This document shows, in pieces, positions 9,359 through 19,441 of a stretch of DNA of 64,000 nucleotides. The stretch comes from Cucumibacter marinus DSM 18995 (GTDB taxonomy: Bacteria > Pseudomonadota > Alphaproteobacteria > Rhizobiales > Devosiaceae): contig NZ_AUCR01000009.1 of assembly GCF_000429865.1 (NCBI RefSeq), forward strand, positions 62,001 to 126,000. Reading direction: 5' to 3'. The position numbers and the translations under genes were made by a program. Numbering within the stretch: the first letter of the stretch is position 1; each line of letters begins with the position of its first letter. A model generated the notes under the pieces. It was not told the origin of the DNA. It saw only the letters and a program-made list of their open reading frames with translations, and searched no databases.

Positions 9359-9678
9359 TTGTGTTCCTCCCCATTCGCTTCATCCTCAAACGCGGCGGCA
9401 TACCCTTCGAGCGCCGTATCCCAGAACCCGTCGATCCAGTCGCGCATGGCGGTCAGCCCGGCCCTGTTGATCGCATAGATCCGTCTCACACCCTCTGCCC
9501 TGTCGGTCACCAGCCCGGCCTGCTTCAACACCTTGAGGTGCTGGCTGACCGCCGGCCGGCTCACCGGCAATCCCGCCGCCAGCACGCCCACCGGAGCCGC
9601 CCCGCGCTTGAGCTTTTCAAAGATCGCCCGTCGGGTCGGGTCGGCCAGGGCCACGAGAGTGTCTTCTATGTAAGTCAT
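9355..9678 (-). CDS. ArsR family transcriptional regulator
   Basis: The 107-residue protein is a winged helix with the ArsR hallmark DPTRRAIFEKLKRG, the recognition-helix segment VSRPAVSQHLKVLKQAGLV and the wing EGVRRIYAIN. It lacks the ELCV-type metal-binding cysteines, as expected for the SRPBCC-linked branch. It is the first gene of a two-gene operon. A highly symmetric four-half-site element covers its start codon (9670-9702), so it probably represses itself. Confidence 0.9.
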   Translation of the reverse strand: MTYIEDTLVALADPTRRAIFEKLKRGAAPVGVLAAGLPVSRPAVSQHLKVLKQAGLVTDRAEGVRRIYAINRAGLTAMRDWIDGFWDTALEGYAAAFEDEANGEEHK

Positions 9679-9702
9679 AACTTACCGTAAGTGATTACTT
9701 AC
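9670..9702. promoter_or_regulatory. Four-half-site palindromic operator at the arsR start
   Basis: Four half-sites are arranged with perfect symmetry about position 9686: GTAAGT at 9670-9675, ACTTAC at 9680-9685, GTAAGT at 9687-9692, ACTTAC at 9697-9702. Each GTAAGT-N4-ACTTAC pair is a 16-bp palindrome, and the two palindromes are 1 bp apart. The first overlaps the arsR start codon (9676-9678). This is the expected position for an autorepressor operator; binding is inferred. Confidence 0.7.
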
Positions 9703-9796
9703 TGATAGTCAAGGCGGTCGCCCCTTGCACCCGGCCGGACAAATGGCGCATACCTCACCCCCCGCCCGTCTGCCCGCCTTCGAAGGAGAAGTCCGC

Positions 9797-10351
9797 GTGA
9801 AGATCGCCGAAGCCGATGTCCTGTTCGTTCCCGGCCTTGGCGGTGCCCCCGCCGATCACTGGCAGGCGCGCTGGGTCGACCGGCTTTCGACGGCCCGCCT
9901 GATCGAACAGGCGGAATGGGATACGCCGGCGCTTGAGGATTGGGTCGACGCCATCGCCCGCGAGATCATGATGGCAACCCGCCCTGTCGTGCTGGTCGGC
10001 CATGCCCTGGGCGTTGCCGCCATCGTGCACACCGCCGGCCGCCTCGCCGACACCAAGGTCCGCGGTGCCTTTCTCGTGGCGTGCCCCGACATCGAGGAAA
10101 ACCGCGACGCCCCAAGGGAAACTGCGCCCTTCGCGCCCATGCCACGCGATCCTTTGCCATTCCCTTCAATTCTGGTTGCTTCGGCCACCGATCCCTATTG
10201 CTCGCTTGAGCGCGCCGCCGAATTCGCATCGGCCTGGGGTTCGGATTTCCGCGATGCCGGCAATGCGGGCGGCATCAATATCGAGAGCGGACATGGCGCC
10301 TGGCCGGAAGGCTCGCTGGTCTTCGCCCGCCTCATGAAACGCCTCAAATAG
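9797..10351 (+). CDS. RBBP9/YdeN-like alpha/beta hydrolase with Ala in the nucleophile position
   Basis: The 184-residue protein begins at GTG 9797, with GAAGGAGAA just upstream and the family opening KIAEADVLFVPGLGG. It matches the RBBP9/YdeN serine-hydrolase family. The nucleophile elbow, normally GHSLG, reads GHALG (Ala70, codon GCC). The other two triad members look intact: D132 in SATDPY and H166 in ESGHGAWPEG. The protein is therefore predicted to be a non-catalytic pseudo-hydrolase unless another residue substitutes. An ATG at 9725 would add 24 residues without similarity. It is divergent from arsR. Confidence 0.8.
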   Translation: MKIAEADVLFVPGLGGAPADHWQARWVDRLSTARLIEQAEWDTPALEDWVDAIAREIMMATRPVVLVGHALGVAAIVHTAGRLADTKVRGAFLVACPDIEENRDAPRETAPFAPMPRDPLPFPSILVASATDPYCSLERAAEFASAWGSDFRDAGNAGGINIESGHGAWPEGSLVFARLMKRLK

Positions 10352-10353
10352 AA

Positions 10354-10376
10354 AAGGCCGGCGAAACGCCGGCCTT
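10354..10376. terminator. Hairpin between convergent hydrolase and DUF1476 genes
   Basis: AAGGCCGGCG (10354-10363) and CGCCGGCCTT (10367-10376) form a perfect 10-bp stem with an AAA loop, placed 2 nt after the hydrolase stop. The flanks are A-rich on the left and short of T on the right. It could stop transcription from either side and serves two convergent genes. Confidence 0.7.
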
Positions 10377-10416
10377 GAACTGTATGGTGATGTGGCCGTG
10401 AGACCGGAAGGGAGAG

Positions 10417-10740
10417 CTAGCCTTCCTTCGAAACCTGCTCGCCGGCCAGAGCCAGCAATTCGAGCATCTTTTCGCGGATATCGGCCTCGGACACATCGAC
10501 CGACCCGGCATCGAAATCCGACTTCACCTTGCGGAACACGTCCTCATCGCCCGATTCTTCGAAATCGGCGGCAATGACTTCGCGCGCATAGGCCTCGGCG
10601 TCGGTACCGGTCTTACCCAGCTTTTCCGCTGCCCACAGCCCCAGAAGCTTGTTGCGGCGGGCTTCTGCCTTGAACTTGAGTTCCTGGTCGTGGGCGAACT
10701 TCGCTTCGTGGGCGCGCTCGCGATCGTCAAATCCGGCCAT
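10417..10740 (-). CDS. DUF1476 protein, F1-ATPase inhibitor zeta subunit
   Basis: The 107-residue protein begins MAGFDDRERAHEAKFAHDQE and continues RRNKLLGLWAAEKLG, the strongly conserved DUF1476 signature. In Paracoccus denitrificans this family is the zeta subunit, which blocks ATP hydrolysis by the F1F0-ATPase through its N-terminal segment. Two acidic helical parts follow. The start at 10740 is chosen because AAAGGGA lies upstream; the frame is open further upstream into the purC promoter region. No ATPase genes are adjacent. It is divergent from purC. Confidence 0.9.
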   Translation of the reverse strand: MAGFDDRERAHEAKFAHDQELKFKAEARRNKLLGLWAAEKLGKTGTDAEAYAREVIAADFEESGDEDVFRKVKSDFDAGSVDVSEADIREKMLELLALAGEQVSKEG

Positions 10741-10952
10741 GGTGGGTCCCTTTCGCATGCCATAAGAGGCGCAACAGCGCCGGCTCGTGTTGCCAATATA
10801 GGCATTATTCGCGCAAATCAACGGCCCAGACTTTCGCCGCGACACTGCGCCCCGCGCTGTGAGTGTGGCCACAAAACCCTTGCAATCCACCCCGGAAAAA
10901 GCGCAAGAGAGGCGCCTGAAGCCACCCTCCCCAAACGAACGGATGAAACCGA

Positions 10953-11717
10953 ATGAATCGTCGGCGCCGTATATATGAAGGCAAGGCCAAAATCCTTTAC
11001 GAGGGCCCCGAGCCCGGCACGCTGGTACAGCATTTCAAGGACGATGCCACCGCCGGCAATGGCGCCAAGCACGAGATCATCGACGGCAAGGGTGTGCTCA
11101 ACAACCGGATTTCCGAGTTCATCTTCGACAAGCTGAACGGGCTGAATATCCCCACCCATTTCATGCGCCGTCTCAATATGCGCGAGCAGCTGATCCGCGA
11201 AGTCGAGATCATCCCGCTCGAAGTGGTGGTCCGCAATGTCGCCGCCGGCTCCCTTTGCAAGCGCCTGGGCCTCGAAAGCGGCACGCCCCTGCCCCGTTCG
11301 ATTATCGAGTTCTACTACAAGGACGACAAGCTCAACGATCCGCTGGTCGCCGAAGAACACATCACCGCTTTTGGCTGGGCGAGCCCCCAGGAACTCGACG
11401 ACATCATGTCCCTGGCCATCCGCGTGAATGACTTCCTTTCCGGCTTGTTCATGGGCGTCGGCATCCAGCTCATCGACTTCAAGATCGAGTGCGGCCGGCT
11501 GTTTGAAGGCGACATGATGCGCATCGTAGTCGCCGACGAGATTTCCCCTGATTCCTGCCGGTTGTGGGACATCAAGACCCGCAACAAGCTGGACAAGGAC
11601 CGCTTCCGCGAGGATATGGGCGGACTCGTGGACGCCTACCGCGAAGTTGCGCAGCGGCTCGGCATTCTGGTCGAATCCGAAAACGCACTCGCCACCGGCC
11701 CCCGCCTCGTCAAATAG
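10953..11717 (+). CDS. purC: Phosphoribosylaminoimidazole-succinocarboxamide synthase (SAICAR synthetase)
   Basis: The 254-residue protein begins with the alphaproteobacterial form [37 protein letters not shown] (key blocks YEGKAKILY and FKDDATAGN). It also has [28 protein letters not shown] and [13 protein letters not shown]. It joins aspartate to CAIR using ATP in the eighth step of IMP synthesis. It starts a rightward purine group: purS follows after 33 nt. Confidence 0.98.
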   Translation: MNRRRRIYEGKAKILYEGPEPGTLVQHFKDDATAGNGAKHEIIDGKGVLNNRISEFIFDKLNGLNIPTHFMRRLNMREQLIREVEIIPLEVVVRNVAAGSLCKRLGLESGTPLPRSIIEFYYKDDKLNDPLVAEEHITAFGWASPQELDDIMSLAIRVNDFLSGLFMGVGIQLIDFKIECGRLFEGDMMRIVVADEISPDSCRLWDIKTRNKLDKDRFREDMGGLVDAYREVAQRLGILVESENALATGPRLVK

Positions 11718-11750
11718 CGCTGCAATTTCAAAGCCCAGAAGGACTGAACC

Positions 11751-11993
11751 GTGAAAGCCAGAGTTACCGTCACCCTCAAGAACGGCGTCCTCGATCCGCA
11801 GGGCAAGGCCATTGAAGGCGCGCTCGGCAGTCTCGGCTTCGACGGGGTGGGCAGCGTCCGCCAGGGCAAGGTCTTTGACGTCGAATTGACCGCCGGCTCC
11901 GAAGGCGAAGCCCAGGACAAGCTCAAATCCATGTGCGAGCAACTGCTCGCCAATACAGTTATCGAGGACTACGCGATCACGCTCGTCGAGTAA
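11751..11993 (+). CDS. purS: Phosphoribosylformylglycinamidine synthase subunit PurS
   Basis: This 80-residue protein matches PurS: MKARVTVTLKNGVLDPQGKAIEGALGSLGF, GSVRQGKVFDVEL and MCEQLLANTVIEDYAI. PurS bridges the small PurL and PurQ to make the three-part FGAM synthetase. In this genome purQ lies 3 kb downstream, separated by two unrelated genes. Confidence 0.97.
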   Translation: MKARVTVTLKNGVLDPQGKAIEGALGSLGFDGVGSVRQGKVFDVELTAGSEGEAQDKLKSMCEQLLANTVIEDYAITLVE

Positions 11994-12093
11994 CGCAGCG
12001 CCTTCTTTCACCACATCGCCAAATGGGCCGGCCTGGCACCCCTTACCGTTCAGGCCGCGTTCATGCTGCGCGACTTAACGTCAACGTCACAAA

Positions 12094-12110
12094 TTCCACC
12101 TACAGTGGAA
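12094..12110. other. Short inverted repeat upstream of the small ORF
   Basis: TTCCAC (12094-12099) and GTGGAA (12105-12110) form a 6-bp perfect inverted repeat with a 5-nt spacer, about 50 nt before the 30-codon ORF. It may be an operator half-site pair. No nearby regulator can be assigned to it. Confidence 0.25.
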
Positions 12111-12157
12111 AAGCCCCGGGAAATGCCGTCAGCGGCGTATAGGGGCAGCAATCAGGG

Positions 12158-12250
12158 ATGCAATCAATGATCAGAACCATCGGCATGTCCGTCCTGTTTG
12201 TCCTCGCCCTCGGGCTCATGATCGCGGCCTACGCCTCCGTACCGGTCTGA
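12158..12250 (+). CDS. Candidate 30-residue single-span membrane protein
   Basis: An ATG at 12158 (alternative at 12167) opens a 30-codon frame. It encodes a short polar start, a hydrophobic segment (MSVLFVLALGLMIAAYA) and a three-residue tail. The composition fits a single transmembrane helix. The ribosome site is weak (CAGGG). I know no named family; it could be a small membrane peptide or chance. It lies alone in the purS-glycosyltransferase gap. Confidence 0.4.
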   Translation: MQSMIRTIGMSVLFVLALGLMIAAYASVPV

Positions 12251-12386
12251 TTTCGCTGGCGGCACCTGCCCGCGTCGCCTCTCTTGAAACCCCCGCCAAT
12301 CGGCCGCACATAAGCGGCTTCCGCCGTGTTGTCTCAGGCGGAATGGGGGTGTACACACCCGTGAAACGAGATCGGGTCCTCACTTA

Positions 12387-13634
12387 ATGGCGAAATTCGC
12401 GATCCTGGGTGTCGCTGCTCGCGGGCATTTCAATCCCAGCCTTCCGGTCATTGCAGAGCTCGCCGCACGCGGGCACGACGTCACCGTCTTCAACTGTGCG
12501 GAATATGAATCGATCGCACGCAGCGTCGGCGCGGATTTCGTTGAATTTCCGGGCGATTTTTCGTCCCGAAAGCTTGCAGAGGTCCTTTACGACGGCAATC
12601 TCGGCCGCGCCCTGACCTTCTCTCGCGAAGCAGCGATGGTCGTGGTCCCATGGCTCAACGAACAATTACCCCGCTTCAACCCCGACGTCGTGGTTTATGA
12701 CGCGCAGGCCATATTCGGGCACATCTCGACCAAGATGCTCGATATGAAGTCCGCCGCCATGTTCCCCTACCCGGTGATCGAGGCGACGCGCCACCTGATG
12801 GGCTGGCAGGCGACCCTGCGGTCGATTCGGCTGAATGGGCCTTTCCTGTTCCCGCTCCTGAAGACCCGCTTCGATATCGAGCGGAAGTTCGGTCGCGAGA
12901 CCTTTCCTCACACCCGGCCCCGTTTCCAGTCGCGCGGCGACATCACCCTGATGCTGACCAGCCCGGTGCTTCAGCGCCCCGATGCCTATCGTGACGACTC
13001 CATGTTTTATGTGGGGCCCTGCATCGAGGAGAAGTCCCGCGAGGACGACTTTCCCTGGGACAAGCTCGATGAGCGCCCGCTGATATACATTTCCATGGGC
13101 ACGTTGGTCACCTCGAACATCGAGTTCTTCCGCACCGCCATAGCGGTACTGAAGGATCTTCCTGCCCAGTTCGTCATGTCGATCGGGCAGCTGTTCGATG
13201 TGAAGGACCTTGGTGAAATTCCGGATAATTTCATCGTCCGGCCCTACGTCCCGCAACTTCAGATACTCAAGCGTGCCAGCATGTTCGTCACCCATGCCGG
13301 CTTCACCGGCTTTCAGGAAGCCCTGTGGTACGGCGTGCCCATGGTCGCCATTCCCCAGCAACTCGAACAGCTCATGAATGGCCGCCTCGCGGGCGAGCGT
13401 GGCGCCTGCATTTCCATCGAGGATTCCTATATGGGCAAGCCGGTGGATGGCACCAGACTGCGCCAGGCAGTCGAACAGATGCTGGGGGATCCGTCCTATC
13501 GCGCGGGTGCCAAGGCGCTGGGAGATGAACTGCGCGGGCTTGGCGGGGCGACCCGTGCCGCAAAGGTGCTCGAGGCCTTTGTCGAAACACCCGGCCACAC
13601 ACCGCCGCCTCCGGCCATCGGCCTCGACGGCTAA
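12387..13634 (+). CDS. UGT/MGT-type glycosyltransferase (GT1)
   Basis: The 415-residue protein is a GT-B enzyme of the macrolide-glycosyltransferase branch of GT1. The N-terminal acceptor domain opens FAILGVAARGHFNPSLPVIAELAARGHDV. The nucleotide-sugar signature is near the C terminus: FIVRPYVPQLQILKRASMFVTHAGFTGFQEAL with GVPMVAIPQQLEQLMN. The donor is probably a UDP-sugar; the acceptor could be a lipid, as for glycosyldiacylglycerol synthases, or a small molecule. It sits with an acyltransferase between purS and purQ on the same strand. Confidence 0.85.
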   Translation: MAKFAILGVAARGHFNPSLPVIAELAARGHDVTVFNCAEYESIARSVGADFVEFPGDFSSRKLAEVLYDGNLGRALTFSREAAMVVVPWLNEQLPRFNPDVVVYDAQAIFGHISTKMLDMKSAAMFPYPVIEATRHLMGWQATLRSIRLNGPFLFPLLKTRFDIERKFGRETFPHTRPRFQSRGDITLMLTSPVLQRPDAYRDDSMFYVGPCIEEKSREDDFPWDKLDERPLIYISMGTLVTSNIEFFRTAIAVLKDLPAQFVMSIGQLFDVKDLGEIPDNFIVRPYVPQLQILKRASMFVTHAGFTGFQEALWYGVPMVAIPQQLEQLMNGRLAGERGACISIEDSYMGKPVDGTRLRQAVEQMLGDPSYRAGAKALGDELRGLGGATRAAKVLEAFVETPGHTPPPPAIGLDG

Positions 13635-13769
13635 CTCCCTAAAATTAAATTCGAATTGGCGTATCTGGTTAACCCTAGCAGGTGAATTGAGGCGCGCCAG
13701 GACCGCCATTAACCGCGCGCGACGGCATTTTTCGCTATGTGTTTTCCAGCACATGCTGGAGGACCACTC

Positions 13770-14867
13770 ATGAGCGCCCAATCCACCAACCGTATTGCCT
13801 GGGTCGACGCCGCCAAGGGCCTCTCGATCATGCTGGTTGTCATGATGCATTCGACCCTCGGGGTGGGCGAAGCCACCGGCCAGATCGGCTTCATGCACTA
13901 TGTCGTGGCCTTCACCATGCCCTTCCGCATGCCCGAATTCTTCTTGATTTCCGGCCTGTTCCTCTCCGCGGTCATCGCCAGGGAGTGGAAGCTCTATGCC
14001 GACCGCCGAATCGTCCATTACCTTTATTTCTACGCGCTCTGGGCCGTGATTACCCTTGTGTTCAAAGGGGGTCTCCTGACCGGCGACATCACCGGATTCG
14101 GCCAGTCGCTCCTCACCGCCATTGTCGAACCCTATTCGGTCCTGTGGTTCATCTATGATCTGGCGCTGTTCGGGCTGGCAGCCAAGCTTCTCCATACCCT
14201 GCGCGCACCGCACTGGCTGGTTCTGATCGGCGCGGCGATGCTGCAGATAGCGCCCGTCCATACCCCCAGCTACGCCCTCGACCAGTTTGCCGAGTATTTC
14301 GTCTACTTCTATGCCGGCTATGCCTTGGCGCCGCTGGCCTTCCGGGTGGTCGAAGAAGTCATCGCCCGCCCTTTGCTCGGCCTTGCCGGCTTCCTCGCCT
14401 GGGCCGTGATCAACGGGTTTGCGGTGTTCTCGCCGGGCTTCTTGATGGAACTCAGCCATATCGAGGCCGGATTCGCCGACCTGCCGGGCATCCATCTCGC
14501 CTTCGCCCTGACTGGCGCTCTGGCCGTCTGCGTCGCGGCGGGCCTGTTGAGCACCCTGCCCTTCATGAAGTGGCTGAGCTGGCTCGGCGCCCGCTCCATC
14601 GTGGTTTACCTCGCCTTCGTCATCCCGATGGCCGCAACCCGCCTTGTGCTGATCAAGCTCGGTTTCATCACCGATGCCGGCGTGCTGAGCCTTCTCGTCA
14701 TGATCTCTGCGATTATCGCGCCGCTGATCCTCAACGCCGCGATCGAATGGACCGGCTGGGGCAAATTCCTGTTTACCCGGCCCCGTTGGGCGCATCTGCC
14801 GGGCGCTCTTGCCCAGCATGAGGCGCGCCGCGCAGCCCGCCGGGCGGCGGTCCAGCCTGCCGAATAG
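13770..14867 (+). CDS. Acyltransferase family 3 membrane protein
   Basis: The 365-residue protein has about ten transmembrane helices and the acyltransferase-3 opening IAWVDAAKGLSIMLVVMMHS (conserved His), followed by MPFRMPEFFLISGLFLSAVIA with the R-x-x-x-FF-x-x-SG block. Members O-acylate sugars or peptidoglycan from the cytoplasmic membrane. GGAGGA precedes the ATG at 13770; an ATG at 13737 has no such site. The neighbouring GT1 gene suggests the pair makes and acylates one glycoconjugate, which is inference. Confidence 0.85.
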   Translation: MSAQSTNRIAWVDAAKGLSIMLVVMMHSTLGVGEATGQIGFMHYVVAFTMPFRMPEFFLISGLFLSAVIAREWKLYADRRIVHYLYFYALWAVITLVFKGGLLTGDITGFGQSLLTAIVEPYSVLWFIYDLALFGLAAKLLHTLRAPHWLVLIGAAMLQIAPVHTPSYALDQFAEYFVYFYAGYALAPLAFRVVEEVIARPLLGLAGFLAWAVINGFAVFSPGFLMELSHIEAGFADLPGIHLAFALTGALAVCVAAGLLSTLPFMKWLSWLGARSIVVYLAFVIPMAATRLVLIKLGFITDAGVLSLLVMISAIIAPLILNAAIEWTGWGKFLFTRPRWAHLPGALAQHEARRAARRAAVQPAE

Positions 14868-14890
14868 GCCGATTTCACAATGCCATCGCC

Positions 14891-14913
14891 GCGCCGCAGA
14901 GACGCGGCGCTTT
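14891..14913 (+). terminator. Hairpin after the acyltransferase gene
   Basis: GCGCCGC (14891-14897) and GCGGCGC (14904-14910) form a 7-bp G/C stem with a 6-nt loop, followed by TTT. It lies 24 nt after the acyltransferase stop and about 107 nt before purQ. It is a plausible weak intrinsic terminator separating the insertion from purQ. Confidence 0.55.
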
Positions 14914-15019
14914 GCCCGGGATTGTCTTGCCACAGCCCCTTGCCTTTTGTGCCAAACCTGCAACAAAGGGCCTCGCCGGACCCCGCTTGTCCGGATACCG
15001 AGATTGAAGAGGCTCCGCG

Positions 15020-15709
15020 ATGAAATCCGCCATCATTCAGTTTCCCGGTCTCAACCGCGATCGGGACATGATCGCGGCCTTGACGAAGATCACCGGACAG
15101 GCCCCCGAACTGGTCTGGCACCGGGAATCGGCCCTGCCCGAGGTTGACCTCGTCGTTATTCCCGGCGGGTTTTCCTATGGCGATTATCTTCGCGCCGGTG
15201 CCATTGCCGCCCGTGCGCCCTCGATCAAAGCCGTCAAGAAACACGCGGAGGCCGGCAAACTGGTGCTCGGCGTGTGCAACGGCTTCCAGATCCTCACCGA
15301 ATCCGGTCTGCTGCCCGGTGCGCTGATGCGCAATCGGGACCTCAAATTCCTGTGCAAGACCGTCCACCTGAAGGCCGAGAATACCGACACGCCCTTCACC
15401 CGAGCCTATGCCCGCGGCCAGGTCGTCGCCTGCCCGATTGCTCATCATGACGGCAATTACTTCATCGATGAAGTCGGGCTCAAACGCCTCGAGGACAAGG
15501 ACCGCGTGGCCTTCCGCTATTGCGGGGCCGACGGCGCCGTCAATGACGACACCAACCCCAATGGTTCGGTCAACAACATCGCCGGCATTCTCAATGAAAA
15601 AGGTAATGTTCTCGGCATGATGCCTCACCCCGAGAACCTGATCGAACCCGCCCACGGTGGCCAGGACGGCCGAATTCTGTTCCAATCGCTCCTGGAGGCT
15701 GTCGCTTAA
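15020..15709 (+). CDS. purQ: Phosphoribosylformylglycinamidine synthase subunit PurQ
   Basis: The 229-residue class I glutamine amidotransferase has [28 protein letters not shown], the nucleophile C86 in [11 protein letters not shown], and the His/Glu partners in [11 protein letters not shown]. It hydrolyses glutamine and passes ammonia to PurL in the PurLQS complex. A membrane-protein gene starts 1 nt after its stop and separates it from purL. Confidence 0.98.
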   Translation: MKSAIIQFPGLNRDRDMIAALTKITGQAPELVWHRESALPEVDLVVIPGGFSYGDYLRAGAIAARAPSIKAVKKHAEAGKLVLGVCNGFQILTESGLLPGALMRNRDLKFLCKTVHLKAENTDTPFTRAYARGQVVACPIAHHDGNYFIDEVGLKRLEDKDRVAFRYCGADGAVNDDTNPNGSVNNIAGILNEKGNVLGMMPHPENLIEPAHGGQDGRILFQSLLEAVA

Positions 15710-15710
15710 C

Positions 15711-16337
15711 ATGGGCCGAGCCCTTGCAGCACTGGGACTGATTATCGGCGTTCTTGCCGTCGCGACCCAATTCGCGATCTCGCTTGAAGCCTATATGGCG
15801 AGTGGCCGCAGTTTCGGCTTCTCTTTGTTCAAGCTGCTGAGCTTTTTCACCATCACCACCAATATCTTCCTGGTGCTGGCTTATCTCGGCTACCTGCTGC
15901 CCGGCGCCCGGTGGCTGAGCCTGTTCCGCAAGCCCGTCGTGGTCGCGACCGCCGCCGCCTCCATCACGCTTGTCGGGGTCTACTATCACGCCTTCCTCGC
16001 CGCGCACTGGAAGCCCGAAGGGCTGTTCTACGTCTGTGACATTTTCCTGCACTATGTGACCCCGATCCTGTTCGTGGTCTGGTTCGCAGGCTTCAATCGC
16101 ACCGGAACCCTTCGCTTCTCTGCGCTGTTACCCATGCAGATCTACCCGATCGCCTATCTGGTCTGGGTGCTGATCCGCGGCGCCGTCGCGGGGGATTACC
16201 CCTATCCGTCGCTTGACCTGGCAAGGCTCGGGATTGGTGGTCTGGCATTGAACTGCCTCATTTTTCTCGTCTTGTTCCTCGTGCTGGACAGCCTCGCCAT
16301 TCTGATCGACCGCTTTTCGCCCAACCGGCAGCGGTAA
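15711..16337 (+). CDS. Pr6Pr-like six-helix membrane protein
   Basis: The 208-residue protein has six to seven predicted helices and the pattern of the Pr6Pr/FAR-17a-like family, including [32 protein letters not shown] and [14 protein letters not shown]. The function of this family in bacteria is unknown. Its ATG comes 1 nt after the purQ stop, so its translation is likely coupled to purQ. It lies 43 nt before purL, an insertion in what is usually a contiguous purQ-purL pair. Confidence 0.7.
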   Translation: MGRALAALGLIIGVLAVATQFAISLEAYMASGRSFGFSLFKLLSFFTITTNIFLVLAYLGYLLPGARWLSLFRKPVVVATAAASITLVGVYYHAFLAAHWKPEGLFYVCDIFLHYVTPILFVVWFAGFNRTGTLRFSALLPMQIYPIAYLVWVLIRGAVAGDYPYPSLDLARLGIGGLALNCLIFLVLFLVLDSLAILIDRFSPNRQR

Positions 16338-16380
16338 CGAACCCCTTTTCCTTTTTGAACAAACGCCCTTTCAGGACGAC

Positions 16381-18615
<2,235 letters not shown>

Positions 18616-18666
18616 CGACGATACCGGGACGTGTTTCGCCCGGCGAGACTATTGGGGAAGACCTTT

Positions 18667-18900
18667 ATGCCGATGGATGCCCGCGACATCGAAAAACTCA
18701 TCCTCGAGGCCCTGCCCGACGCCCGGATCGAAATTCGGGATCTGGCCGGCGATGGCGACCACTATGCGGCAACAGTGATTTCCGAGGCCTTCCGTGGCAA
18801 ATCCCGCGTCCAGCAGCACCAGATGGTCTACGCGGCCCTAAAGGGCGAAATGGGCGGCGAACTCCACGCCCTGGCTTTGCAGACCAGTGCCCCTGAGTAA
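18667..18900 (+). CDS. BolA family protein
   Basis: The 77-residue protein has the BolA fold blocks: DIEKLILEALPDARIEIRDLAGDGDHYAATVISEAF and the RVQQHQMVYAALKGEM helix with the invariant C-terminal His region. It partners with monothiol glutaredoxin to bind a [2Fe-2S] cluster, and grxD lies 120 nt downstream. The start at 18667 is taken because GGGGAAG lies upstream and the family starts there. Confidence 0.95.
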   Translation: MPMDARDIEKLILEALPDARIEIRDLAGDGDHYAATVISEAFRGKSRVQQHQMVYAALKGEMGGELHALALQTSAPE

Positions 18901-19020
18901 GCAACGCCTCGGATCAAATTGTCGGGCTACCACTCGACACCGCGCGGGCAGCTGCTTATCTAGCGAGTGAGAATTCCATGTTTCCGGGCTCTTGAACCCG
19001 GGCAACGAAAGGACCCCGCC

Positions 19021-19359
19021 ATGAGCGACGACATTCACACCTTTATCGACGACAAGGTGAAGTCCCACGACATCGCCCTGTTTATGAAAGGCACCCCCGA
19101 TTTTCCGCAATGCGGTTTTTCGGGTCAGACCGTGCAGATCCTCAATTATCTCGGCGTGCCCTTCGAGGGCATCAATGTGCTCGCCAGCGACGAACTGCGC
19201 CAGGGCATCAAGGATTACACCAACTGGCCGACCATCCCGCAGCTTTACGTGAAGGGCGAGTTTGTCGGCGGCGCGGACATCATCCGCGAAATGTTCCAGT
19301 CCGGCGAGCTGCAGACTCACCTCACCGACAAGGGCATCGAGGTCAAGCAGAGCGCCTGA
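19021..19359 (+). CDS. grxD: Monothiol glutaredoxin (Grx4 type)
   Basis: The 112-residue protein has the CGFS active site (C31) in PDFPQCGFSGQTVQIL, the WPTIPQLYVKGEFVGGADI block with the cis-Pro and the glutathione-binding GG-D. CGFS glutaredoxins carry [2Fe-2S] clusters and work with BolA in iron sensing and cluster delivery. The start is the ATG at 19021; upstream codons are not glutaredoxin-like. A terminator follows. Confidence 0.97.
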   Translation: MSDDIHTFIDDKVKSHDIALFMKGTPDFPQCGFSGQTVQILNYLGVPFEGINVLASDELRQGIKDYTNWPTIPQLYVKGEFVGGADIIREMFQSGELQTHLTDKGIEVKQSA

Positions 19360-19393
19360 CGCGCCACTTACTGCTCTCCCCACCCGTCTTCAG

Positions 19394-19419
19394 AACGCCC
19401 CGCTGAGCCGGGGCGTTTT
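19394..19419 (+). terminator. Intrinsic terminator after grxD
   Basis: AACGCCCCG (19394-19402) pairs perfectly with CGGGGCGTT (19409-19417) around a 6-nt loop, and T residues follow. It closes the purine-bolA-grxD group and marks the left edge of the repeat island. Confidence 0.8.
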
Positions 19420-19441
19420 GCATTTCCGGCCTTCGACGAGC

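Larger units (their letters stand above)
11994..12386. other. Intergenic region between purS and the glycosyltransferase gene
   Basis: This stretch holds one small candidate ORF (12158-12250) and a short inverted repeat at 12094-12110. I see no tRNA, no riboswitch signature and no hairpin followed by T residues. A promoter for the glycosyltransferase gene is expected near its right end but is not recognisable. Confidence 0.5.

Noticed and set aside
10818-12014. A 398-codon minus-strand frame opposite purC and purS
   Set aside because: purC and purS are certain. The frame exists because of GC-rich third positions.
12666-14966. A 766-codon minus-strand frame opposite the glycosyltransferase and acyltransferase
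   Set aside because: Both plus-strand genes have strong family motifs and ribosome sites. The minus frame is a shadow of skewed codon use.
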